Below, piece after piece: positions 1 through 11,650 of a stretch of 64,000 nt of DNA. The notes under the pieces were generated by a model. It ran no database searches and was not told the DNA's origin. It saw nothing but the letters and a program-made list of their open reading frames with translations. Each line of letters opens with the position of its first letter. Position 1 is the first letter of the stretch. The position numbers and the translations under genes were made by a program. Source of the DNA: Omphiscola glabra (lineage: Eukaryota; Mollusca; Gastropoda; Lymnaeidae); the NCBI GenBank assembly GCA_964017045.1, contig OZ024806.1, forward strand, positions 5,662,488-5,726,487. Direction: 5' to 3'.

Positions 1-1005
1 AATCTAGAATTTTCCAGAAAGTTCGATAACTTTAAAACGCTATATTTATGGCATTATTCAATATATTTTAATGGGACAAATTTAAAATTGTAACTTCATA
101 ACTTACCTGAAGGATTATTATAGGGCACCCATCTCAGGAAAAACTAATTTCTTTACAATTATGGAATGGGCCCCCGGGGCCCCTCTTTTAAATTAAATGT
201 ACTATAGTTATAGAAATGAATTTAGTCGTATAATTTTTCGTATTCGAAGAATAATTATTACTAATAAAAGACTGTTTTTACACAGTTCGAGGAGGATAAT
301 AAATTTAATCAGGAATGGATATTATGAGTTCAGTACCCTTTTGTATTTCAGTATGGATAATCAAGTGTATGTGTACTAAGTTTGGTCAAGATCCATCCAT
401 TCATATATGAATATCAATTAAGCTTATCGCTTTTTATATAGCTCATATAAGGAAAAATAGGGTGCTGGGTGGCAAATATCAAGCTGATGGTCAGGAGTTC
501 AATCCCCGCCAAAGCCCAGTCAAGCAAAAAAACATCCAGCACCCCGGGTGGATGGGACTCGTTAACCTTGGCCGGCAACTCATCTAAGAGAAGGCAACTC
601 TGAATTGTGGATTTCGTCCTGCGAATTCCATACCATCGTCACATTGTGACGGACGGATGCCAGAAAAAAAATAAGGAAAAATGAAATGGGGCCCCCGGCG
701 AATGGATACCCTTCGGTATTTGAATATGGATAATCAAGTGTACGTGTACTAAGTTTTATCGATATCTATCCATTGACATAGGAATATTTGTTTGAACATT
801 TTTTATATAGTTCATATAAGAAAAAAACGAATTCGGGGCTCCCGGCCCCACACGAAATGTTATTAAAAGTTCTCAACCCCTTAAGAGTTCCTTCTGGATA
901 ATGATGGATACATGTGCCAAGTTTGGTCAAGATCCATCAATCCGTGTAAAAGCCTTTGTGGAACAAACATATTTTCACTTTTATATATATATATTATATA
1001 TATGA
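1..1005 (-). mobile_element. Helitron-like element, 5' part, cut by window edge
   Basis: Read on the minus strand, this begins near 1000 with an AT run followed by AAAAGTGAAAATATGTTTG and then the 'CCACAAAGGCTTTTACACGG' block seen at the 5' ends of the two Helitrons at 43.7-46.6 kb. Blocks with GGGGCC/GGCCCC palindromes recur at about 167-182, 687-697 and 835-847. The element runs off the left edge, so its 3' hairpin and CTAG end are not visible. No Rep/helicase coding is seen, so it is non-autonomous. A SINE is inserted at 459-670. Confidence 0.7.
459..670 (+). mobile_element. tRNA-derived SINE with 12-bp target duplication
   Basis: The head GGTGCTGGGTGGC followed by GAGTTCAATCC at 495-505 (a pol III box B) marks a tRNA-derived SINE. 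The body reads ...CACCCCGGGTGGATGGGAC... and ends in an A-rich tail. It is flanked by an exact 12-bp target duplication ATAAGGAAAAAT at 447-458 and 671-682, inside the Helitron, so it inserted after the Helitron. A related copy with a better preserved head lies on the minus strand at 59110-59236. Confidence 0.8.
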
Positions 1006-1011
1006 TATATG

Positions 1012-1199
1012 ATGTAAGTAAATATTTACTATATGTGTATGTGAATTATTCAATTCATGGAATGCCAAAATAGAAGTCACGACCTGCTTACATGAGATCC
1101 ACTATCGTTGACCCCCATTTTCATTTCATGGACCCACAATTTTTTTTCTCGCTTACATGGACCCCTTGCAAGTTGTCGTCGACCCCTGGAAATCACTGC
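1012..1199. repeat. Interspersed repeat, copy 1 (hAT-type end)
   Basis: About 190 bp, nearly identical to 2923-3127. Both copies start ATGTAAGTAAATA, share 'TGAGATCCACTATCGTTGAC' and end in AATCACTGC. The ending resembles the CAGTGATTCCCAAA terminus of hAT MITEs read on the other strand. This copy lacks the last part of the other (GGGGGTCGATATAGACC). Confidence 0.6.
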
Positions 1200-1483
1200 A
1201 ATAGACAGTGCGATGCAAGTGGTTTATTTATTTACTGTGTGTTTATTCTTGGTTTTTTATTTACTGTGTGTTTATTCTTGGTTGTTGGTATTCTTTATCC
1301 ATATTCATTCATTGTTGGTCCGTGTCTTTTCAAAATATATATGTTAAATCCAATCAGTAGCAATTTCATAGGGGTTTTCTGATTTTGTGATTTATAAGCT
1401 GTGATGATTGTATGTTCTTATAAACTATCATAACAATATGAGATGGATGTGAGGAACAGTTGCAATGCATTATTATTAAGGGT

Positions 1484-1710
1484 CAGAGGCGTAGCTAGAG
1501 TGTTTGGCGCCCGGGGACATCAGAGACGTAGCGGGGGGGGGGGGGGGGAAGGGGTACAGATGTACACGGCACGGGCGCCAGCTAGTTAGGGGCGCCAAAA
1601 TGTGCTTTGGTATTATTTTATTGATGAAAATAATGGGTTTGAGAGTTGAAAAGAGGACGCTTTAAAATGACTCTTGTCTCCGGGCGCCAAACACTCTAGC
1701 TACGCCTCTG
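1484..1710. mobile_element. hAT-type MITE, CAGAGGCGTAGCTAG family
   Basis: Terminal inverted repeats of about 30 bp: CAGAGGCGTAGCTAGAGTG at 1484 and its complement ending CTCTAGCTACGCCTCTG at 1710, both continuing into GTTTGGCGCCCGG. A G-run lies inside. The same family occurs at 20248-20392, 50252-50429 and, with a GGGTTGG variant, at 18259-18782. No coding capacity. No convincing target duplication is seen for this copy. Confidence 0.8.
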
Positions 1711-2922
1711 CAACAAATGCTTCCATTGCGAAGCAGACATTTTTTTATATTTAGATAATTTTGAGATCAATGAAATTGAAATAAAATCATGTAAAAAAAA
1801 AAAAAAAGCTATTTGATTTTTTATAAACTTGTTAACAATAAGACATCAAATGTTAAAATAGAATGATTTAGTCTCACTAAATTATTTCATCTTGTGCTGC
1901 AATCTAACATTAAATTAAGCTATAAGTAATAATTTCTTTCATATTTCTGGAGAATCGTATTTTTGCTAGGCGACTTTCTGAAAATTGTTGCAATTTCTCG
2001 CCATTTCCCGATTAAATCTTTGAAAATAATTCATTATTTTGATTGATATCAAATTCTTCATTTTCATCATCACAGTCAGGATTATCCCGCTCGTTGTATT
2101 ATACTAATTTTTTAAAAATATATTATTTTATAAAGGACAATTAAGACTACCTTTTTCAATGACAATTCAAAAACGGATAGCCTGTTTTTTTTGTTTTACT
2201 TTTACAGTCTCGATGTGCTTTAACTTTATCACCATGTTTTTAATTAAATTAGAAATTGGAATAGAAAGGGAACCTCATTGCTTCGTGATTCGTCTTTGAT
2301 CATTAGATAGTAATAGTATGTTAATTTGCTTTTTTTAACTGGTGTCATTGTTAATCTTCTATATCGGCGGAAGTTTTAGAACAAGATGACATATAAATCA
2401 ATGCTCTTGGAATACCAGTACCAGAAACGGCAATATCTTTCAAGGTAATGGAATGTGCAAACTTTAATTACTTTAATTAAATGAGTGTGAAAGCCTGAAC
2501 TTGTGCCTTGTATCACTTGTATCTTGTTATTGTTTTATTTAGTATATTTAGCTGAGAGATTGTCCATAGCTTTCAAGACATAATACCAAACTGATGTCTT
2601 TGTTTCTGATAGTTTCATAGGCTTTTCCTTTCCTGTTCATATTTAGGTTTATTCTTTCCAGGGTCCCTTAAAACTTTCTATCAACCTGAAGCCTGAAGGG
2701 AAAATAAATCATTAAAAGTTTATTGGACCCAAGCTGGGGGTAACTGCTAGTTTATAATCATTCTTAAACAGTTTCATATATCAGAAAATTTACATAATAA
2801 CTTAAATTTTAATATGATTCTTCATCACAGTTCATGAAAATTTATGTTTTTGAAATTTTTACTTCATAGGTACTTTTAAAATTTATGTAGGAAGATATGT
2901 CTTTATATTATAAGGTAATATT
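1711..2922. other. AT-rich sequence, nothing recognised
   Basis: No exon with splice signals, RNA gene or repeat with recognisable ends was found. Only short poly-A/T runs are present. Confidence 0.5.
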
Positions 2923-3127
2923 ATGTAAGTAAATAGTTACTATCTGTGTATGTGAATTATTCCATTCTTGTAATGCCAAAATAGAAGTCACATGAGATCC
3001 ACTATCGTTGACCCCCATTTTCATTTCATGGACCCCCAATTTTTTTTCTCGCTGACATTGACATGGACCCCTTGCAAGTTGTTGTTGACCCCTGGGGGTC
3101 GATATAGACCACTTTGGGAATCACTGC
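2923..3127. repeat. Interspersed repeat, copy 2 (hAT-type end)
   Basis: Second copy of the 1012-1199 repeat, with a longer end that reads GACCACTTTGGGAATCACTGC. On the minus strand this is GCAGTGATTCCCAAAGTGG, a hAT-style terminus. Confidence 0.6.
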
Positions 3128-5464
3128 TTTAAAGCATGTAACACACATGCAATTCATCAGTGCAGATCAATATATTTTATAACTTATTTCCATTACAATA
3201 CATGATCCAAATAGTGTGAAGCTAGGGAGATTGGATAACCAAAGACCATGCTAAAATTAACATTTTTTAAATTGATACATCATGACAAAAATGTTTACTT
3301 CTAATATTTATACAGGGCTGGAGTAGCAGGGGATAGGGGCTTGACCCCCTTATATGTCTGTAAAAAAATACAACCCAAGATGACCATGTTTTGATGGAAA
3401 TAAATAGTTTTCACAACCAATAAATAATATGAAATGTAGTATGTAGGCTACAATTTTAATTCAAGGGGTAACGTGTTTGTAAGGTATCATATATTTTAAG
3501 TTTAAGACTGAAATATCATAAACTTAGATATAAGGAAATGGACACAAAAATGTTTCTTTTTCCCTTTGAAAGGTTGTACCGGTATGCAGCAACATCTATT
3601 GGGAAAACACTAATGTGCGTATGCACCACCATCTCATCAGCCAAGGGGAGCCCCTGGTAGTTGTGACAAGGGAACAACATTGGACACATTTTTTCTATGA
3701 ATTAAAACTTATCATGTACATAGTCCAGTTGCTACCAATCCTTTTGAATCGCGGAGCCCTTCTAAATTTCCTTCGGGCGCCTCTTATGCCTTCACGAAGT
3801 TAATAATGTTACAAGTTAATAGTGGTCTGGAGTAGCTGCGGAGCCTCTTAGCAATGCAAAAGTACGGAACCACTGACATCTACTAATCGTAGCACTCTAA
3901 AAAATGTTCTACCCCACTACCAACAGATATCACCACGACGAAATTCTGACATATAATAATACATTACACGTTATCAATATATTCAGTAAGCCTTACGTGT
4001 AGCTATAATATTGCAAGTATTGGGTGAAGGCACTCAGATTTGAACTTCATAACTATAATTTCCTTTTCTTCTTTTATACAATCATTACTTCCAAGACTTG
4101 TTTACTTTTAAAATTATTGATTGAAGGCACTTAAAGCAGAATTAGCTCTCTAACAAGATCTTCCCCTGCACCTTATATTTACCTCATCCGAACTTTTTGA
4201 CAGAACTTTATATAAAACATTCAGCTTCACATTTTGATGTATAAAGATAAAAAATACTACAATTTAGTGTAAGACAGGTTAAATATCATTGAATGATAAA
4301 TTATAATCTTAAATGCTAATCGCCTGACATACATGTTCCATCCACCCTCCTATCATTATGGAATAAAGTCATATACCTAAAAATATTATGGAATAAATTC
4401 ATATATCTAAAAATCCCAAAAATCTAAAAACTAAAAAACTGAAACAAAATTACATTCAAGTTATTGGAAAAAAAAGGGGATGCTAAGTTGGACATTTGTG
4501 AAATACCTTTTTAAAATAAATATTTTTATGCAATACGTTTCCATGACAAAGATGGAATCATAAGATCTGTGCTCATTAAACTATTTAAACAGAATGAAAC
4601 AATTGTCAGGGGTGAGCTTCTTGCTGTCAGAACATTTCTGGCAAAAATTAAGGAACACTACTAATAATAAAAATACATGCAGGTATATAACCTTCATTAC
4701 ATGACACATGCTTTGGTTTTAATGACCGGCTGTAACAGTAAGAAACAATGGCAGTGTCAGTAGATATTACACTAACATTCACAGCCTCAGCAGACATCGT
4801 ACAAAGACATTTCAGTTACATTGCAATTTTAACAAGCACATAAGTTAGATGGAATTGGCATTTAAAAATTTATTTACCGCTTTACTCGCCAGGTGCTCAT
4901 TCGGAATGCCGAGAGATTTCTATTTCACTGAGATCAACTTCATCTTCAATGGAAACAAAATAATAAATTATGGAAGTGGGTTTGCATCAATTATTTGATA
5001 TTCTAATATCAAATGACTTTTATTACGCTTAGCTTTTTAAAAAAATGATTGATAAAAATGCCCTGTTCCCTTTCCATAAATGTGATTGTATTATACTCCA
5101 CATAACATGTTATATTTGTTATACTGCAAATCAGCTTTAATTTTAATTTCTATTGAAATCAAAATCAACCCTTTAGTATTATTTGTCTTTTGTGGATCCT
5201 TATTGTTTCCTGATGAAAAAATTATTTTTTCTTTTCATGTTCTAAAATTTAAGTCAGTAAAGTAAAACACAGTTAAATAGGCAAAGAGTTCAATAAAAAA
5301 TATATAAAAATGTGGAATGTAAGAATCTGTTTTGGGCAGAAAGTTTAGAGTGAGAATAAGAAAAAGTTTTCTTACACACCATTACTTACAACAATTTAAA
5401 ATGTACACCCATTGCTTATAAACTGGGATTTATATACATTGCCATTTCCCCAGTGGGTTCATAA
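3128..5464. other. Mostly unassigned AT-rich DNA; one hAT-type end
   Basis: Around 3820-3872 the minus strand begins CAGTGGTTCCGTACTTTTGC, a hAT-like terminus, and the ~250 bp before it may be a decayed MITE. The remainder shows no exon, RNA gene or clear repeat. Confidence 0.4.
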
Positions 5465-6053
5465 AAACAAGGTAGACTTACAAATGCCCTAACATACGAG
5501 ATTTTTGAGATATGAGCCGTCCAGCGAGAGATGCTTTGCTTTGAGATAAGAGAAAAATTTGAGATACAAGGAACTGGGTCAGCGGGTCGGCCAGCTGTAC
5601 ATGACACACCAGTCTCACATATTCCAGCGCCTCAGTCAGTGTGCTTGTTTGCCTTGCAGTCGAAGGATCTTTGATAAGTTGTGCTCGTGTATTGTTCTTT
5701 ATGTGCATTTACAGTACACTATCACATTTCTTTTTATAACAATGGGTCCGAAGAAAGTGAGTGGAAAGGTCGGTGCTCAGAAGATAATGTCTATTGAATT
5801 AAAGCGTGAAATCATAGAAAAACATGAGCAAGGTGTGCGAGTGACTAACTTGGCAAGGCAGTACTGGCGTAGTACTTTAATGATATTTACTGTGCTTAAT
5901 CAAAAACAACTGGGGTGGCATTTTGGGGGCTGGAACAGATTAATGGCATTTCTATTAATTTCAATGGGGAAAATTGCTTTGAGATACGAGCAAATTGACA
6001 AACTAACAAGGTTACGGAACAAATTAAATTCATATCTCGAGGTACCACTGTAT
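5465..6053 (+). mobile_element. Internally deleted Tigger/pogo transposon
   Basis: The reading frame from ATG at 5742 gives MGPKKVSGKV, then SIELKREIIEKHEQGVRVTN and LARQY, the N-terminal CENP-B-type helix-turn-helix of Tigger transposases. Soon after (about residue 45) homology stops and the sequence jumps to the 3' end, where the complement reads CAGTGGTACCTCGAGATATG, a Tigger-style terminal inverted repeat. The DDE catalytic domain is absent, so this is a deletion derivative that can only be mobilised in trans. The 5' terminus is degraded. Confidence 0.75.
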
Positions 6054-6264
6054 TGGGTTTAGCATAAATATTGACATGTTATAATGTAGTCAAGTACTAC
6101 AGTGAAATAAATGGAAGTGCATTAACTAATGCATTATTTCTCATCATAATGATGAAGAGTTTTATATTATAATCCTTAATTTCCAAAGGAGACTTAAATC
6201 AGCCAATAGTTGGGGACTTCTGTGGTATCCCAAAGAGTAAAACTTTTGATATCTTAATGACCAA

Positions 6265-9200
6265 TCAGCAAGCGGCTGGGGAGCTCATGGCAAATGTGTA
6301 TTCACAAAGCTCAGATTCTGACACTCTCAACAGTTTGTCTTCTAGACCACATAACAGGTAAATCTGAAAATAAAAACATTTTTCTGCCTTTATAGAGAAT
6401 AGTAGTTTTAGTTTTTAAAAAAAAATTGTTGGTCGACTATTTTTGTTAGAGAGCCATTTTCATGAAAGAGTATGTACTACAAGGATCATGTATAAGTATT
6501 GACATCTTAAGCAAATTAGTTCTTGACATGATCAGATGTTTCATTCATGTCAATGAGATGTTGTCTCATGGGGTTAGAAGGGTTTAACAAAAAGATCAGG
6601 GCCAGAAAATAAGGTAGCAATTTGACCTACTAAATTATTATGAACAAAGAGGTTCTATATCATAAAATCAATACAAGGTACTAATACTGTTCAAGAAATT
6701 CAGGGTTAAATAATCTAAAACTATCTATAGAAAAAGTTACAGGAAAAATCAGATGTTTTCATATGTCAAATAAGAATTATTCCTTCGTTTCAGGTCTTTC
6801 TAATGGCTTTGGAGAAATGTTTAACTTTTATCTCATTATTTTTTTAATTAAAAAATTCAATCTCCAGGCTTAGTTAAGTATTCCTAACTAGGCCTGGAGA
6901 ATGAAATTTTCAAATTTTTTAAAAAAAAATTCACAAAAAAAAAAAAATGGTATTACTTTTCAATAAAAAAAAAAAAAAAGGATTCCTCACCTTAGATTTT
7001 CTGCCCCTGCCAAAAGGACATAACGAGTTATCTCCCTGGTCCATTATCAATAGGTGCTCTCCCTTGTCCAGAACAACTGATGATGCACGTCCTAGAATGA
7101 CAGGAGCATGCGGGAAAGACTGCTGACTGACCTTATCAAATGGACAAACCTCGTATTCATATGAGTCAGCCTTGACTTTATAGCACTGTTTGCTGAGGGC
7201 ATAGAAGATTCCATTGGGGCCGTATTTCTGTAGGAAAACAAATCAATAATAACTTTTTGACAACAAATAATTACATGCATTAACGGCTTTGCAATATCAA
7301 ATCGATCCATTTGATCTTTTTTTTTAAAGCAACTTTCATATTTAATTTAACTTAAATTTTACAAATATTTTGACATTAAAATGGTAAGATTATTTGGATG
7401 TAAAAATTGGGGAAAATGATTATTTCAAAAACAGCAAAATATGGTTTCTGTGTAATTCATGATAAGATATCCCCATGTTAACAAGCGATATTATATCACA
7501 TACTAACAAGTGATATATCCCCCATGCTAACAAGTGATACGATAAACTTTTTTACAAAAAAAAAAAAGTATTTCCAAAAAAAGTGTTAATGGAATATGAT
7601 TGTAGTGTATTCTTTTCAATAAAAGCATATTAAATAGATTAACAAAAAATATGTATAATTTTTTTTATATTTTTTATTTTCAACCTCACCCCTCTCTCCT
7701 TTTCTGTCAGTTCTGACATGGCCTGCTCCAAATACTTTTTCTGGGCCTCCCGACCTTTGGCCTTGACAAATGCCTCATTCTGACGTATGGCAAGAATTTC
7801 GCCACATTTGTCAGAACATGGGGCATGATAGACGGCACCCAGTGGGGAACCAGCTGTGAAGATGAGAGACATTGGAAAATAATCAATATATTAAATATTT
7901 ACACATTTTTTTTCTCTCTCTAAAGATTTTCCCTATCACTTTTAATGTAACTTCATAACCAGAAAAAATGTATGCAACAGCTTTGACCTGCTTATGCCTA
8001 GGTGATTCCATCAAAAACCTATATGAAATTAAAATATTTATTTCATCATCTCAACCCTCTAGTTGTATCTCTAAATTTAAGCCATTGAATTCAATCAAAA
8101 TTTCAGCAGATCTTGAAACAAAGCTTCTACTAAACTGGATTAGCTATTTGACATCCTTTAGGGTCCGCCAGCTGTGCGGATAGGAGAAATCTACTGCAAC
8201 AGAAACAGTTGATCTCCATACAAAACCTAGCTCCAGGTTTAAAATTTCATTTCTTTTAAGCAAGATTACACAATTGTCTGTTGGTGGACATATAATTCAA
8301 TAATTGCCATAATTATGTTTACAAATGTTAAAAGAAACTCGCACCCATCCATAAGCAAACTCTTGGGTGTGTATGTGAAATAAATAAATAACCCTTTTTA
8401 GTTTATTTTTGTGTGAATATTTTTAAGTAAATTTTTTTCAGCTTTGTAATTTTTTTTCACAGGCTTTTCATTTAAATTAATAAAAGCAAATGTTGTCTCT
8501 TTAGACCACTTCCTACAAACTATGACCTCTGATTGTTGCAATGCTTGTACTTGATGGGAAACTTTAATTTTGAGGGCTCCTTGATTTAACTGCTTAGAAA
8601 TATAGTTAGATAAAATTTCACAACTTTTTTCAGGCATGGTTCTGGTTTCTAGAACAAGAAATGAAAATAAAAAGAGTTTTATTTAAAGTTGCTTCACAAA
8701 GACTGAAGGCTCCATTTCAGAGTACTTACACATAATTATCATGTAATCTGGCACCAATGTCCCTTCCCACTCATCACTGCCATCACAGCAATCACAGATG
8801 CCATCATTGACCTGACTTGATGGGATGTACTGGGGTGGTGAATCCAGGAGTTGCTTTGTGCAGTAGAATCTGTGCAAACATCATATTTATTTAAGTCCTG
8901 TAAGCTAATGCATGATTTGACAGGATGTACTAGGGCGGTGAGAGAATATACTGGTGTGGTGGAGAGAATATACTGGTGTGGTGAAGAGATAGAAATGGAG
9001 TGGTGAGGGCTTTATACTGGGGTAGTAAGGGGATGTACTGGGGTGGTGAGGCATAAGAAGCTATATGTTGATATAAAAACTTTGACATGACATGTGCAAC
9101 CAATCAGGCACAAGATTTACTTGAACTCACTTGCCATAAGGGCAAGCTGACGTTCCAGGTTCATCACTTGAATCAGGGCAATCACAGAAGTCGTCATTCA

Positions 9201-10033
9201 CTTGATTAATGGATACATGGATCTGTCAAAGAGATCAATGAGGTGGCAGAAATTATTTTTAAAGTGAAATATGTGTTGAGTGCACACTGACTATGATAGT
9301 TAATAATACAGAATTTCTACCAAACTAAAATTTAAATAATAATCGTATACAATGCTAGATTTTTTTTTTAGTTGTCTTTTTAACATACAAGCTTTTAAAT
9401 AATTCAATCACGTAACATCTCATTTACCTCTCTCATAGTCAAACAGCCAATCATGTTGTCCTCATCAGTCTTGAATAGATGCTTTTCTGATGAATGCACT
9501 CCCAACAAATTAACTTGAACACTCCCATGCCTCCGAACCATGTCTTCTCCAGCTTGAGTGTTTGCTCTACTCAAATCATCACCTGCTTTATCCTTAACAC
9601 CCTCGGATACCAGCTTAACATCTTCCATAATCTTCTTGGTGTCCTGCTTCAAACTATCCATACTGACAGTTAAAGAGTTCTTTTTGATCTGTGCTAGATT
9701 AGATTTTGATGTGATTTTTTGCGTTTTAAAAGGTTCATCCACATTTTTATCCATGTGAAACCTGGAGTCTGCATCAACCACCCTGTTGCGACCTTTGTGG
9801 AAGTCTAAATAGTTGTCTTCGCCCTCGTGATGGTAGGAGTCATCGCTTAAAACAAACCCCGCTCCTCTGTCCACCATATTTGTCAGCTCATGATCACCAA
9901 CCCAGAGCTGGGAATTCTGACTTGAAAGGTGGCCGAGCTTGGATACAGTGAAACACTGAAGCAGATAAAACAAGACGGCCACCACCGCCAGCAGGCCCAG
10001 AGTTCTGTATTTTCTACGAAACAGGGCTGGCAT
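6265..10033 (-). CDS. PRKCSH: Glucosidase II beta subunit-like protein, membrane-anchored
   Basis: Six exons are recognisable: 10033-9428, 9222-9131, 8869-8730, 7853-7690, 7227-6991 and 6363-6265. All junctions are GT-AG and phase-compatible, giving about 445 residues. Glucosidase II beta escorts and retains the alpha subunit, which trims glucose from N-glycans in the ER. Seen: a hydrophobic segment at residues 10-27 ([16 protein letters not shown]), a ~170-residue polar spacer, two cysteine-rich LDLa-like modules ([17 protein letters not shown] and [15 protein letters not shown]), a PCSDKCGEI turn followed by a charged helical stretch, part of the C-terminal MRH-like region ([29 protein letters not shown]), and the typical end [15 protein letters not shown]. 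Odd: the N terminus looks like an uncleaved anchor, the C terminus lacks HDEL, and the C-W-x-G-P part of the MRH region was not found between 6363 and 6991. The family assignment is firm; one-to-one orthology with PRKCSH is less sure. Confidence 0.88.
6861..6900. repeat. 40-bp imperfect palindrome
   Basis: TCTCCAGGCTTAGTTA and its near-complement TAACTAGGCCTGGAGA face each other across about 8 nt, with 17 of 20 positions pairing. It lies in the last intron of the glucosidase II beta-like gene and is flanked by A/T runs. It may be a short MITE relic or a hairpin. Confidence 0.6.
8920..9055. repeat. Intronic minisatellite, ~20-bp units
   Basis: Degenerate units of the form ATACTGGTGTGGTGAGAGA or GGATGTACTGGGGTGGTGAG are repeated about six times between the two LDLa-encoding exons. 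Confidence 0.6.
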
Positions 10034-11260
10034 TATTTATGATTTCTACAACAGAACATGCTTTGGTGTTCTGTCATCTTCCTTAACCCATGCCTTATTA
10101 TAGTGTATGGATTTCTTCAGTTTCCCTTTAAACTTCTCTGATCATTCTGCAAATAAACAAAATGCATGGGTTAAAGTCATTTTATTGATTAATTTGTTTA
10201 AAAAGAAACTGTTACTATGATGAGTCATTCAGTTTGATAAATAGTGTAGTCCCTTTTTAAAAATTAATTAGCCAGGATTTTTAGCTAATCATTGTCATTG
10301 TTCATCTTATGAGACGACTAGGACTAACAGAAACCTGTTTTTAAAAAAAGGTTATACTGAGGCACACAATGACAGTAGCCTACATTTATTAACAGACAGT
10401 TCATAGTACATAGCAGAAAAATGTTTAAATAAATATCTTTACATATATTCCATCTGCTGTTTTTTTCCAACCATGAGTTTTTATTCACTTTTAAAAAAAC
10501 AAACATTTACATGTCCCACAGCTATTCCAGACATTTATCTTTTAGCAAAATTAACAACTATTTACTATTATGTTAATGATGGAAAATTTGTAAAAAAAAT
10601 AATTAATTCAAAAATTTTACATTCTGCTACCCATATATCAGAGGATAACCTAATCAATATTCAAAGAATATTTAATAGGTTCAGGGGTTGTATTTTAAGG
10701 CAGCCCATGAAACATGAACTCAAATAGGGTTGCAAAGGGTTTCTGGGGGAGAGCCAGCTGAAACAATAAACTAAAAGAAATATTGATTTTTAAACTGTTT
10801 TATTTTTTAAATTGTATCTTCAAGTATGAGTAACAATTACAACCATGGCATTAAATATGTCGTAAATTTAATTTATATGTTACTGAAAAGTGTAGTTTTT
10901 ATTTGTTTAAATTAACCTTATTGAAAAAGTCTTTTTTCAAATGTATGGCTTCTATAATAAATTAAGGTTTCTCATTTCCCAGGGTTTTGCTCATCCAGGA
11001 AAAAGTGGAATGAAGTTTTCCGGGATAATATTAATTTAATTTAAAATATATTATTAATGGAATTACACTATAAAAGAGTTGATTTTTAGTTGTTTAATTT
11101 TTAATGAACAATAAAACAATGTTAAGGTTAGCTGAGAAGTTCTACTAATTGCTTCATTTTCCATGGCTTTTCACTTGTAATGGATAAATAGCTAAAACTA
11201 TGCTTGTTAACCAAAAGTTCTTTATGACAGCCTATAGATAAAACCTCAACAATCTGTGAT
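10034..11260. other. Upstream of glucosidase II beta-like gene; AT-rich
   Basis: Contains the presumed 5' UTR and promoter of the minus-strand gene just above 10033. No TATA box or further exon could be fixed. The remainder is AT-rich with no recognised element. Confidence 0.4.
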
Positions 11261-11650
11261 GGTGTTTTCCAACGTGGGGCCCACGCAAGGGTACAATTTG
11301 ATTGTTTAGGGGGGCAATTTGAAAATGAGCCGTCTAGAATTTGAAAACCAACAGTCTACTACAATTTAACTTGTTTTTTGAAAGCAGAATCGTTTAAGTC
11401 TCAATTTAAAATAAGCGCTCATTAAAAGTGAATTTCAGTTCTCCGTTATATTTATACGTTCTGAAAATTTACTTACTATGTTTTCTCACCAATTTCCTAG
11501 TGATTTCTCCCTAAAACCTTTTATTTAAGTTTCTTTAGTGAAAAACCCTATTTTTGAATATTAAAAATTATGTATATGATAAAAGGGGGCATAAGAATTT
11601 TAGAAAGTCTTAGGTGGGGCATGACACAAAAAAGGTTGGGAAACATTGCT
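11261..11650 (-). mobile_element. hAT-type MITE
   Basis: Ends are inverted: GTGTTTTCCAACGTGGGGC at the left, and on the minus strand AATGTTTCCCAACCTTTTTT at the right, followed by GTGTCATGCCCCACCTAAGA. This is the CAGTGTTTCCCAACC class of hAT termini. No coding capacity. Confidence 0.6.

Noticed and set aside
6190..6357. A plus-strand frame (LNQPIVGDFCGIPKSKTFDI and onwards) ending at AACAG/gtaaat, looking like an exon
   Set aside because: The complementary strand encodes the terminal [15 protein letters not shown] of the glucosidase II beta-like gene with a proper acceptor, so the plus-strand reading is an antisense shadow.
8398..8652. Minus-strand frame [20 protein letters not shown] and onwards, between two exons of the glucosidase II beta-like gene
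   Set aside because: Joining the preceding exon (phase 1, ending T) to the TTCTAG acceptor creates TAA, whereas skipping it joins 8730 to 7853 in phase with the family sequence. No homology recognised.
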